A stretch of 64,000 bases of DNA from positions 22,037-86,036 of the forward strand of contig NZ_JQDZ01000053.1 of NCBI RefSeq assembly GCF_000764205.1, read 5' to 3'. Below, in pieces: positions 8,368 to 16,506 of the stretch. The number at the start of each line of letters is the position of its first letter. The first letter of the stretch is position 1. Under the pieces are notes generated by a model that was given only the letters and a program-made list of their open reading frames with translations, had not been told where the DNA came from and searched no databases. Position numbers and translations under genes: made by a program. The DNA is from Thalassotalea sp. ND16A. Its GTDB lineage: Bacteria > Pseudomonadota > Gammaproteobacteria > Enterobacterales > Alteromonadaceae.

Positions 8368-11300
8368 TTACTTAACCACGACCTGGTAAGTAAAAATAAT
8401 GCTATCGCCGGCCACAAAAGAGCCGGTTAAATCAAGTTTAAAATTGGTAATATTTTCATCGATATTGTTGTTAGTACCATCTTGAGTAATAACCACCGGA
8501 TGGGTATAACTAATGCCATCATTGGCGGAATAACTTGGTTCAACATAAGTTAAGCCCGCGGCGGCGCAATCAAGACAAATGAGGCTATCGTCTAAGCTAT
8601 TATTGCTATTAAAAATAAAAGCACTGTACGGGCTAATATTGTCACTGACACTGACGGTTTCGGCATCACCCTCACTGTTATTTTCGATTAGAATTTGGTA
8701 CTGCAATAAATCACCAATTTTTGCCTGCACAATTGGCGTACCCGGATTAGAAAACAGAAATACTTCTTTGGTAACGGTGAGTTCCGGGGGAATAATGACC
8801 GGGATGGTGGCAAATTCGATATCCCAAATTGTACCTTCACTACCTTCATTTGCTGTCACCTGTATTTGCCAGTTTCCTTGGGGGTCGGCTAATAGCACAT
8901 CGTATGAAAACTCAACCATGACTTGTGCTGCCGTTAAATCGATTACTGTGACGTTGTCTTTTTGCGCTTGTGAAAGCAGAGGTGTTTTTACTGCTGAGGC
9001 GCTATCGGTGAGGATAAAATCGACTGATGATATATCGAAGGTGCCAAATGGATCGCTAATGATAGCCCTACCATACATAGTATTTCCGGGTTCAATACTA
9101 CTCGCGCTACTGCCGCTGGTGCTAGTTTGTCCGTCAACGTATGCCGTGCTGAAAAAATTAATTTGATCGACAGCAATCACCGTTGGGGTGTCAATTTGAA
9201 CTTGTGATATTTGATTGCCATTAACATACGGGGTTAAATTAAAAGCGTAGTCAACGTCATTATTTTGTACCAGCAGCTTTAAGGTTTTATCCAGGGCAGG
9301 ATCTAAAGTGTTGAAGTTAGTATCAACAACTAAAGAAAATTGCTCTAAGCCCGGGCTGCTGCTAATCCATGTATTGCCTTGACTACCATCAAGATTCCAT
9401 TGTGCAACGATATTATTATTGTCATCGAGCAAGGCAAAGCCCATATTTACATTACCGGTACGCCAATTTCCAGTACGGTCGAGATACAATTCTAAGTTCA
9501 CCAGGTCTACGGTAAAGTCAGTCACCAAGTTAGGGTCTAAGGTCCACACATGGCAATAATTTGCCGCTAAGTTGGCTAAACAATTTGCACTGCCAGCATT
9601 TCTTGCAATGCTTATGGTGCCATTGTCACTGGTAGGCGGGTTGCGTGATAAATGTGGCCGCGTAGTGCTAGAGGCAGCATTGGTTGCCGTCGTATTATCG
9701 CCCCATAAATACAGCTGCTTTATTGTGGTTAACGGGGTTAACTGGATCACTGTGAAATTGCTGGTTACGACAACATCACTGGCCATATAGGCAGAACTTA
9801 GGGTAGCGGTATTGGTTATCACTGTGCCAGCGGACGTTGCGTCTAGTATATCAACCGTGTATTCAATGATAACTTCAGCTCCGGCTGGCACCGTAATATT
9901 ACTGATATTAACCTGACTTGCAGTTGAGTTGTCCATTGCGCCTGCAGGTAACAAGGTAATGTTGAGATTCTCTAAATCAGCAACAATGTTGTCAACTATC
10001 GAAACACCGATAACATCATAACCGGCAGTTTCCGTTAAGGTAATGGTGTACTTTATTTGGTCACCGGCTTCAGCAACACCAGCATTGGTATCGGTATAAA
10101 ATTTTGTTGAAGTGGAGAGGTCGCCACTTAACAAGGTATAACTAAAGGTTTGACTGTTATTGCTGGTGACGTTGTCAAACTCGCCGCCAACAATTGGATA
10201 AGGGTCGTCAACGGTGCCCGGAATAGAGACATCGACAGAAAAATTAGTTGTTGCGCTTGCACTGACCGAAACAGGGACATCAAAATAATCTTGACTGCCA
10301 TTGGCATAGTTGACAGATTGCGTACATTCGATGGTACTAGGCGCAATAGTTAACGTACAACTCCAGCCATTGCTGCTAAATGTAGTTGCGCCATTTAAGG
10401 TTAAATCGGTTGGCAGCAATACCGTTGCGGTTAAATTACCCGCAGTAGCAAAAGGCCCGTGATTATCGATAACGACTCTGATCTCGGCGCTTGTATCGCG
10501 AGACGAGATTGGATTTGCAGATACCCCTTGGATAACTTCCAAATCGGCAACATTTACGTTTAAAATACTGAGCACTTCGGCACTTAACAGCACCATGTCT
10601 TCACCCGATTTATACACCGTTGTTACCTGCATAGCATCTGCGCTTACTAACGACGTAATGTCGTAAATATCTAGGTCTACTCCATATACATTGGTTTGCC
10701 AGGTAGTTGAAGACAAGGTTTCATCGGCAATGGTGGAATTGAACTGATTATTGTTTGGGTTAATCGGGCTAAAGCTTAATGCTTGCCCTTCAAAGACTAA
10801 ATTTTCATCGACATCGGTTCTGTTTTCATCACCTTCCCAGGTAATGTGTGCATGTTTGCCGCGATTGACCCCAGCGCCAGGCAAATCAGCATTCGCCGGT
10901 ACCCGGAAGTTTTTTGGCGTTAAGGTCAGTGATTCATTCCAGAATTCGTCAAAACCCTCAAATACGTTGATCAGTCTTAACGGTTCATTTGGCTCTTCAT
11001 AGATAACAATTAATGACCAGCCAGCCATCAATAAATAACCACATAAGCTTGGTGGTTGCTGTATATTTAAATCGGTTAAGGTGAACGAGTAGGAGCCACC
11101 ATTGGCAACACCTATCATGCTTTGCACTAAGGCCGTAACGTCGGCTGCCCCCGAAAAATAAGGATAATCATAATCTTTTATCACTTCGGTATACTGGCGA
11201 TCAGCAGCTGCATTTACTTCAGAAGTTATCGAACTGCCCGAAAAGGTTATCGTATAGTCAGGTGTTACGCCGGATGATGCCCAGTAAAGATGGGCTTTGG

Positions 11301-11580
11301 CTACAGTTGCACCGGCCGGAATGCCATGCAGTTGCCCGGTGGCCGAAGTGGTAAGTCCACATTGAGTGGCAGATGTACGAAATGAGCCCGCCGTGCCGAC
11401 AAAGTTACCATTGCCAGCCCAGCCAAGTTCGTCTCTTAATTCTACTTCAGTACCTGAAAAGGCAGGGAAAGAACATAGCGTAAACAATAGAAAAAAGGGT
11501 GCAAAAATTCTACAGCCAAAACGTGAACATTTTTGCAGTAAATTTAGTGTTATTTTTATTATTGCTAAATTTCTTTTCAA
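8368..11580 (-). CDS. Large secreted DUF11-repeat surface protein (1070 aa)
   Basis: First gene of the surface locus. The likely start is TTG at 11580, since no in-frame ATG precedes the hydrophobic signal segment (residues 26-42, FPAFSG). The N-terminal region (about 44-330) contains AGWSLIVIYEEP and LRLINVFEGF, which I recognise as recurrent in large secreted DUF11 proteins of marine bacteria but cannot name as a domain. DUF11-like modules follow near 350-480, 490-600 and 950-1070; the last begins LTVTKEVFLFSN and the chain ends IFTYQVVVK. The middle (about 640-800) resembles a jelly-roll/lectin-type region, with weak support. Cysteines occur in pairs (CTLTIAPSTIEC, CLDC). Inferred to be exported and surface associated. 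The exact start is uncertain because the ribosome site is weak. Confidence 0.82.
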   Translation of the reverse strand: MKRNLAIIKITLNLLQKCSRFGCRIFAPFFLLFTLCSFPAFSGTEVELRDELGWAGNGNFVGTAGSFRTSATQCGLTTSATGQLHGIPAGATVAKAHLYWASSGVTPDYTITFSGSSITSEVNAAADRQYTEVIKDYDYPYFSGAADVTALVQSMIGVANGGSYSFTLTDLNIQQPPSLCGYLLMAGWSLIVIYEEPNEPLRLINVFEGFDEFWNESLTLTPKNFRVPANADLPGAGVNRGKHAHITWEGDENRTDVDENLVFEGQALSFSPINPNNNQFNSTIADETLSSTTWQTNVYGVDLDIYDITSLVSADAMQVTTVYKSGEDMVLLSAEVLSILNVNVADLEVIQGVSANPISSRDTSAEIRVVIDNHGPFATAGNLTATVLLPTDLTLNGATTFSSNGWSCTLTIAPSTIECTQSVNYANGSQDYFDVPVSVSASATTNFSVDVSIPGTVDDPYPIVGGEFDNVTSNNSQTFSYTLLSGDLSTSTKFYTDTNAGVAEAGDQIKYTITLTETAGYDVIGVSIVDNIVADLENLNITLLPAGAMDNSTASQVNISNITVPAGAEVIIEYTVDILDATSAGTVITNTATLSSAYMASDVVVTSNFTVIQLTPLTTIKQLYLWGDNTTATNAASSTTRPHLSRNPPTSDNGTISIARNAGSANCLANLAANYCHVWTLDPNLVTDFTVDLVNLELYLDRTGNWRTGNVNMGFALLDDNNNIVAQWNLDGSQGNTWISSSPGLEQFSLVVDTNFNTLDPALDKTLKLLVQNNDVDYAFNLTPYVNGNQISQVQIDTPTVIAVDQINFFSTAYVDGQTSTSGSSASSIEPGNTMYGRAIISDPFGTFDISSVDFILTDSASAVKTPLLSQAQKDNVTVIDLTAAQVMVEFSYDVLLADPQGNWQIQVTANEGSEGTIWDIEFATIPVIIPPELTVTKEVFLFSNPGTPIVQAKIGDLLQYQILIENNSEGDAETVSVSDNISPYSAFIFNSNNSLDDSLICLDCAAAGLTYVEPSYSANDGISYTHPVVITQDGTNNNIDENITNFKLDLTGSFVAGDSIIFTYQVVVK

Positions 11581-11776
11581 TCCATTACATTCTACTGCTC
11601 TGCAAGTAGAATAACTCCATTAAATTAACAACATTAATTAAAGGCGAAAAAGCACACAAATCCGTGGCACTTAATTCACCAACAAACAACTTTAAGCCCA
11701 ATTAAAATGGGCTTTTAATAGAAAGGTCGTTAACTGTTCGAACGAGTCTTTTTATTGTTATTTTTTAGTTAAACTG

Positions 11777-11822
11777 TATATCTGTTAATGACTGGTATAA
11801 CCAGCTTACAGATATATTGCAA
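11777..11822 (-). promoter_or_regulatory. Candidate promoter with overlapping palindrome for the surface locus
   Basis: On the minus strand TTGCAA (11817-11822) and TATACC (11794-11799) are separated by 17 bp, a plausible sigma-70 promoter about 210 bp before the TTG start of the 1070-residue gene. A two-part palindrome covers it: TATATCTGT (11777-11785) pairs with ACAGATATA (11808-11816), and CTGGT (11792-11796) with ACCAG (11800-11804). Such an arrangement suggests an operator. Between here and the gene a small hairpin (AAGCCCA 11694-11700 / TGGGCTT 11708-11714) lies in the presumed leader. Confidence 0.4.
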
Positions 11823-12122
11823 TATAACACAAAATCAAACATTTAGAAAAGAGCTCCTCACGAATTTTTCTCGATTGAAATATTAATTTTTTGTTATGAA
11901 TTTTCTATGTTAAAAACTTTAATATTAGGTTAAAGCCCTCTCCAATTTTAGCTCCCAACACGCCAACCATTTTTTAATTTTGGAGACGATAATTGTTTGT
12001 TTTGGTTGGCGAGAATTGATGATTTTGGTTGGCGGGAATTCATTCTCGCGTGATTACCGCAGGTAAGTTTTTTTACCGCGCTGAGGTATAACGCGAGGTT
12101 GGAAACCCAGCCAACCGGGTTA

Positions 12123-12152
12123 GTTTTGGTTTTGGTTTTGGTTTTGGTTTTG
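12123..12152. repeat. Hexanucleotide microsatellite (GTTTTG)x5
   Basis: Five exact tandem copies of GTTTTG inside the family-2 repeat region, just before the pepO terminator. A slippage-prone tract; no coding role. Confidence 0.9.
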
Positions 12153-12164
12153 GGGCGATTAGAC

Positions 12165-12191
12165 AAAAAAAGGAGCCGAAGCTCCTTTTTT
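12165..12191. terminator. Bidirectional rho-independent terminator downstream of pepO
   Basis: The stem AGGAGC/GCTCCT with a CGAA loop is flanked by an A-tract and a T-tract on both sides, so it can act in either direction. It lies about 180 bp after the pepO stop on the minus strand and is the first strong terminator in that direction. Confidence 0.8.
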
Positions 12192-12263
12192 ATAACGCGA
12201 AATTAACCTTGGTTTAGGTTACCGCGTTGCGGTAATTATGCGAGGTTGAAACCCCGCCAACCT

Positions 12264-12395
12264 ATTACGCGTTTGCTCTTGGTTATGCGGCGATTTGAAT
12301 CGCCAACCGGGTTACCAGATTTTTACGCGTTTGCTCTTGGATTATGCGGCGATACTTGATCGCCGCCTTCTTGATTACCAGATTTTTACGCGTTT
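12264..12395. repeat. Tandem partial duplication of the pepO 3' end
   Basis: The last codons of pepO (TTACCAGATTTTTACGCG on the plus strand, from 12375) recur perfectly at 12312. The following TACGCGTTTGCTCTTGG and TTATGCGGCGAT segment occurs at about 12266-12293 and again at 12325-12353. The result is three staggered copies downstream of the gene, possibly made during insertion of the neighbouring family-2 repeats. Confidence 0.7.
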
Positions 12396-14441
12396 TTCCG
12401 GGGCGATGTACATTTTGTCGCCTTCTTTGATGCCGTAGGCTTCATAGAACTCGTTCATGTTTGATAATGAACCTAATGCGCGGAAGTGACCTGGCGAATG
12501 TGAGTCAGTGGCAATGCGTTCGCGTTGCGCTTTCTCGGTGTGCTTTTGACGCCAGATTTGCGCGTAACCCATGAAGAAGCGTTGATCACCGGTTAAGCCA
12601 TCAATTACTGGCGCTTCGGCACCGTTAAGTGAGTTTTGGTAAGCGCGGTAAGCAATGGTTAAACCCGATAAATCACCGATGTTCTCACCTAAAGTTAACT
12701 CACCATTGATCTGTGCATCGCCAAACATTGAGTAACCATTGTATTGCTCAACCAGTTGCGACGAACGCTTTTTAAATTCAGCCAAGTCTTGCTCAGTCCA
12801 CCAGTTTTTCATGTTACCTTCGGCATCGTACTTGCTGCCCTGGTCATCAAAACCGTGACCCATTTCATGGCCAATAACGGCGCCAATACCACCGTAGTTT
12901 ACCGCTTCGTCAGCTTCTAAGTTGAAGAATGGCGGTTGTAAAATAGCGGCGGGAAATACAATTTCGTTTACCGTTGGATTGTAGTAAGCATTAACCGTTT
13001 GTGGTGTCATGCCCCATTCCCACGTGTGAATTGGACCACCTAACTTGGCAACGCCTTTGGCAAAACCGTCAGCGTCGGCACTGATCAAGTTGGCAATGAG
13101 ATCATCGGCAGAAATTTCAATTGCCGAGTAATCTTCCCAGCGGTCCGGGTAACCAATTTTAGGCGTAAACGCGGCTAATTTTACCCGTGCTGCTTTTTTG
13201 GTGTCGCCTGACATCCATTCTAGCGCATCAATTGACTCGCCGTAGGCGCTACGTAAATTTTCAACCAGCGTCGTCATCCGGCCTTTCGCTTCAGTAGGGA
13301 AATGACGTTTAACATACACTTTACCAATAACTTCACCCAAGTTGCCGTTAACTAAGCTTACACCACGTTTCCAGCGAGGTTTTTGCTCTTGCTGGCCGTT
13401 AATGGTTTTTCCGTAGAAATCAAAACTTTGAGCGGCAATATCTTCACTTAAATTAGAAGCAAAACCACCAATAACTTGCCAGTTAAGGAAAGTTTTCCAG
13501 GTAGCCATGTCGGTATTGGCAACAATGTCACCAAAACCAGCAACGAAATCGGGTTGGTTAAGGATGATATTTTGCTGGTCACTAACGCCTAACGTTTCTA
13601 ACCAGACAGTCCAGTTGAAGTTGTTGGTTACGTTCTTTAAATCGCTGGTGGCAAATTTGTTGTAGCGTTTTTCACTGTCACGGGTTTGTACACGGGTCCA
13701 ATGCAATTTAGCCATCTTGGTTTCTAGCGCCATGATAGTTTCTGCTGCAGCTTGCGGGTTTTCTTGACCGGCTAGTTCAAACATTTTAGCGATGTGAGCA
13801 ACATAGGCCGCGCGCATTTCAACAAAACGTTCGTCTTCTTTGAAGTAATAATCTCTGTCGGGAAGACCTAACCCTGAATGCCATACATGGCCAGCGTAGG
13901 TGCTTGAATTTTTCGCATCAACACTGACGTAGTAGTACAACGGAGAATCTAAACCAATTTTTTGTGCCTTGGCAAAAAACTTGGCTAAGTCATCTTTTGA
14001 TGCAAGCGCGGCAACTTCCGCTAAAAATGGCTCAATCGGCTTAATACCCAAGGCATTAAGTTTCTCAGTATCCATAAACGAACTGAATAAATCGGCTACT
14101 TTTTGCTCATCGGTGCCAACGGTTAAGTTTTTAGCCGCGGCTAATTCTTCAATAATGGCATTTACATCATCGTCTGATTTATCGCGCAAGTCATAGAAAG
14201 AACCAATCGATGTTTTGTCAGCAGGTATGGCATTGGCGTCTAACCAACCGCCATTGATGTGCATGTAAAAATCGTCTTGTGGACGAATTTCAGTGTTCAT
14301 ATTAGCGCGTTCGATGCCTGAGGCTAATACAGTTTTTTGTGTTTCTACCGCTGCAGATGACTCTGTAGTGGTAGCCGAATCATTACAACCGGCTAATAAA
14401 AGTAGAGACGAGCATACAACGCCCGTTAATAAAGATTTCAT
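12375..14441 (-). CDS. pepO: M13-family zinc metallopeptidase lipoprotein (PepO-like)
   Basis: A 688-residue protein with a lipoprotein signal (LLLLAGC, Cys19), followed by the typical M13 layout. The N-terminal cap domain starts at RPQDDFYMHINGGWL (about residue 54). The catalytic part contains NAYYNPTVNEIVFPAAIL, the zinc site HEMGH within VIGHEMGHGFDD (about residue 525) and the third-ligand motif GENIGDLSG near residue 590. It ends in KRVKIW, close to the usual CxxW-type end of neprilysins but without the cysteine. Family knowledge: M13 enzymes cleave oligopeptides in the periplasm or at the outer membrane. Length fits the family. It is monocistronic, with a terminator at 12165-12191. Its 3' end is partly duplicated downstream. 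Confidence 0.95.
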   Translation of the reverse strand: MKSLLTGVVCSSLLLLAGCNDSATTTESSAAVETQKTVLASGIERANMNTEIRPQDDFYMHINGGWLDANAIPADKTSIGSFYDLRDKSDDDVNAIIEELAAAKNLTVGTDEQKVADLFSSFMDTEKLNALGIKPIEPFLAEVAALASKDDLAKFFAKAQKIGLDSPLYYYVSVDAKNSSTYAGHVWHSGLGLPDRDYYFKEDERFVEMRAAYVAHIAKMFELAGQENPQAAAETIMALETKMAKLHWTRVQTRDSEKRYNKFATSDLKNVTNNFNWTVWLETLGVSDQQNIILNQPDFVAGFGDIVANTDMATWKTFLNWQVIGGFASNLSEDIAAQSFDFYGKTINGQQEQKPRWKRGVSLVNGNLGEVIGKVYVKRHFPTEAKGRMTTLVENLRSAYGESIDALEWMSGDTKKAARVKLAAFTPKIGYPDRWEDYSAIEISADDLIANLISADADGFAKGVAKLGGPIHTWEWGMTPQTVNAYYNPTVNEIVFPAAILQPPFFNLEADEAVNYGGIGAVIGHEMGHGFDDQGSKYDAEGNMKNWWTEQDLAEFKKRSSQLVEQYNGYSMFGDAQINGELTLGENIGDLSGLTIAYRAYQNSLNGAEAPVIDGLTGDQRFFMGYAQIWRQKHTEKAQRERIATDSHSPGHFRALGSLSNMNEFYEAYGIKEGDKMYIAPEKRVKIW

Positions 14442-14640
14442 AGATTTTTCCTGAAATTAAACCGCTGCATGTGCTGCGAGACGATTTACCTTGATATTAT
14501 TTTAATACTATTTGGGTATTTTTCGCATTTGATAGTACGGGGATTTAAAAGCAAGATCTAGTCATAACAAGCAAGATTCATGTTTTGTTACATGTTGATG
14601 AGAAACTATACGTAAAGAATTATTGGCGAAAAAGTGAATA

Positions 14641-14910
14641 GCTACGGGCAATGGAAAGAAAGCTTCGGGCTACGAGCAGCGTGCTTGATAAAATCAGGAG
14701 TGGTATTAATGAACTGAAGGCAGCGGGCAGTGAAAAGAAAGCTACGGGCAGCATGTTTGATAAAACCGGAACAGTGTAAATTAAATTGGAAGCAGCGGAC
14801 AGCATGTTTGACCATACCGCCAAGGCTGCATTGATTTAATTGTTAGAATTATAAAGATTCTTATGATTTTCCACGGGCTGCCCGCAGCTATTCGCCCGTA
14901 GCCAGTAGCT
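14641..14910. repeat. Heptamer-ended intergenic element A (GCTACGG type)
   Basis: Between pepO and cysC. The left side carries GCTACGG, GCTTCGG and GCTACGA units, with junctions GCAGCGTG, GCAGCATGTTTGA (about 14749) and again GCAGCATGTTTGA near 14800. The core contains GTGTAAATTAAATTGG. The right side closes with inverted CCCGTAGC units (14881-14910). No gene lies within 14442-15132. Confidence 0.75.
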
Positions 14911-14922
14911 TTATTTTTTGCG

Positions 14923-14946
14923 AAAAAAAAGACGCCAGGCGGCGTC
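14923..14946 (-). terminator. Rho-independent terminator after cysC
   Basis: The stem GACGCC (14931-14936)/GGCGTC (14941-14946) has a 4-nt loop, followed on the minus strand by eight T residues. It lies about 190 bp past the cysC stop. Confidence 0.8.
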
Positions 14947-15132
14947 CAAAAACCTTTTTCGAAATGTGCGAGCATTTGAAATTTCAAGTTTGAATGGGGG
15001 TTCAAACTTATAGTTAACAAAGCACATATTAGGCCAACTTTATTTAGCCTGACTTTTCAACAAGTTAAGGTTCTGTCATTTTCGTAGTGTAAATTAGTTC
15101 GACAAAAGTTATGGTTGTCGGCACTTTGCCCG

Positions 15133-15732
15133 TTAATTGATATAACCGTTTTGCTGTAGATAATTGACGATTTGCAGCGCACATTGCTCAATGCTGAGAT
15201 CTGCAGTTTGCACATGGATCTCAGGGGTTTGCGGAATGTCGTAAGCCGAATCAATACCGGTAAAATCTTTTATTTCGCCAGCACGAGCCATTTTGTACAA
15301 ACCTTTTGGGTCGCGTTGCTCACAAATTTCAATTGGGGTGTCGATGAATACTTCGATAAACTCCCCCTGCTCCAGCATCTCTCTGGCCATATCCCGGTCC
15401 GATTGAAACGGCGAAATAAATGCGGTGCTACAAATTAAGCCTGAGTCGACAAACAATTTACCTACTTGGCTAATGCGGCGAATATTTTCCACTCGGTCTT
15501 CGTCTGAAAAACCTAAATCGCCATTTAAGCCATGGCGTACATTGTCACCGTCGAGCAGGTAGGTGTGGCATTTGCGTTGAAACAAAAGATCATCGACGGC
15601 ATTGGCCACGGTAGATTTTCCTGAGCCGCTTAAGCCGGTGTACCAAAGTAAACAAGGCTTTTGCCCTTTTAAATCGGCTCTTTCAGTTTTGGTTACTTGA
15701 TGAGCATGCCAAACGGTGTTTTCTGTTTTCAT
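15133..15732 (-). CDS. cysC: Adenylylsulfate kinase
   Basis: CysC phosphorylates adenosine 5'-phosphosulfate to PAPS, the second activation step of sulfate assimilation. The start is the ATG at 15732 (MKTENTVWHAH), which has AAGGA upstream; the frame extends to 15765 only because the adjacent heptamer repeat is open. The product is 199 residues, normal for the family. It shows the P-loop GLSGSGKST (about residue 35), DGDNVRHGLN, the FISPF loop and the typical C-terminal half with VFIDTP and DPKGLYKMARAGEI. It forms the distal part of a cysD-cysN-SLC13-cysC series on the minus strand, but repeat elements and the four-helix gene separate it from the permease. Confidence 0.96.
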   Translation of the reverse strand: MKTENTVWHAHQVTKTERADLKGQKPCLLWYTGLSGSGKSTVANAVDDLLFQRKCHTYLLDGDNVRHGLNGDLGFSDEDRVENIRRISQVGKLFVDSGLICSTAFISPFQSDRDMAREMLEQGEFIEVFIDTPIEICEQRDPKGLYKMARAGEIKDFTGIDSAYDIPQTPEIHVQTADLSIEQCALQIVNYLQQNGYIN

Positions 15733-15751
15733 AAGAGTCCTTCGGACTGAA

Positions 15752-16250
15752 GATACGAGGTACAAGGTACAAGGTACAAGCAGTCATTTGTATAATTATA
15801 AATTGGTATTATTTTTTAACGAGAGGCTTAATTTTTGAATTAAAGCGCCTAACATCTTTGTTATTAGTTCATTTTCTACTAGGTAAACATCAGCCAATTT
15901 TGGGGCTAAGTAATTTATATCTTTTGCAATCATCAATTGTGTAGTCAACTCACCCGCAGACCCTTTGGCAATACTGACAAATCTAATTTTCTCTTTTAAA
16001 GAAGATCTCTCAAACCCTTCAGCAATATTACTTGGCACTGATAATGCGGAACGGGTTATTTGGTCTTTAAAGCCATAATCACGATTATGACTAAATTCTT
16101 TATAAATATCGACACAGAGTTGATAACTCTTTTGCCAAACTTCTAGCTCTTTAAAATGCATTCAACAATCCTTGTTTAATACTTATTCAAACACTATATT
16201 ATAGCGCTAAAACAATGTAACAAAAATTTAAACCCATCTACCTGTACCTT
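15752..16250. mobile_element. Heptamer-ended element B enclosing a four-helix-bundle gene
   Basis: Left end: GATACGA then three GGTACAA units and GCAGTCAT (15752-15788). Right end: the inverted CTACCTGTACCTT (16238-16250). These ends match those of the other heptamer elements. Unlike the rest, this one carries a complete coding sequence (15796-16161) between its ends. It lies between cysC and element C. The mobile-element label is a hypothesis; no transposase or target duplication was seen. Confidence 0.5.
15796..16161 (-). CDS. Four-helix-bundle protein (S23/IVS-type, Avd-like fold family)
   Basis: A 121-residue protein opening MHFKELEVWQKSYQL, with DQITRSALSVPSNIAEGFER and a long C-terminal amphipathic helix. 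This is the classic pattern of the small four-helix proteins first described in 23S rRNA intervening sequences and structurally related to Avd of diversity-generating retroelements (family knowledge). No reverse transcriptase is present nearby, so this is not a standard retroelement. The gene lies between two heptamer-array ends, apart from the sulfate genes in function. CAAGGATTG precedes the ATG as ribosome site. The biochemical role is unknown, perhaps nucleic-acid binding (inference). Confidence 0.88.
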   Translation of the reverse strand: MHFKELEVWQKSYQLCVDIYKEFSHNRDYGFKDQITRSALSVPSNIAEGFERSSLKEKIRFVSIAKGSAGELTTQLMIAKDINYLAPKLADVYLVENELITKMLGALIQKLSLSLKNNTNL

Positions 16251-16258
16251 AAAACTGT

Positions 16259-16501
16259 GGGTACAAGATACAGGGTACGAGGTACAAGCAGTATGCTGGA
16301 TGTTACTAGCGATGATATCTTTTGTGATCTCAGACGCTACCCGCAAAAAATAATTAAATTACACTTTTCTCATAAGATCAAATACGCTGTTTGTACCTTG
16401 TAGCCTAAGCTCTTAATTAGTAGCCCGCACACCCCATAATTTACACTGTTGATATTATTCCAACCATACTGCCTGTACCTTGTACCCTGTACCTCGTATC
16501 C
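16259..16501. repeat. Heptamer-ended element C (GGTACAA type)
   Basis: Left: GGTACAA/GATACAG/GGTACGA/GGTACAA-type heptamers running into GCAGTATG. Right: CATACTGC followed by inverted heptamers TGTACCT... (16468-16500). The ends form a terminal inverted repeat that includes the junction. The interior has GCCCGCACACCCCATAATTTACACTG, related to cores in other copies. It covers most of the 16162-16506 gap; no gene. Confidence 0.8.
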
Positions 16502-16506
16502 GGCTC

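Larger units (their letters stand above)
11961..12311. repeat. REP-like palindromic repeats, family 2 (first locus)
   Basis: Copies of a 23-bp half-site related to GCGAGGTTGAAACCCC followed by GCCAACC occur at 12093-12116 and 12240-12262. Inverted copies of the GGTTGGCGGGA...TCTCGC type occur at 12027-12049, with a partial one at 12003. Neighbouring direct and inverted copies can form hairpins. The same family recurs at 26519-26748 downstream of nuoN. The region separates pepO from the surface locus and otherwise holds no coding sequence. Confidence 0.7.

Noticed and set aside
11948..12166. 72-residue frame with a KTKTKTK run
   Set aside because: It comes from the GTTTTG microsatellite and the family-2 repeats.
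15733..15765. Extended cysC N-terminus (MYLVSSVRRTL)
   Set aside because: The codons derive from the adjacent heptamer array; the ATG at 15732 has a ribosome site and fits the family.
15796..16161. Diversity-generating retroelement
   Set aside because: The four-helix protein resembles Avd in fold family only. No reverse transcriptase and no template/variable repeat pair were found in the window.
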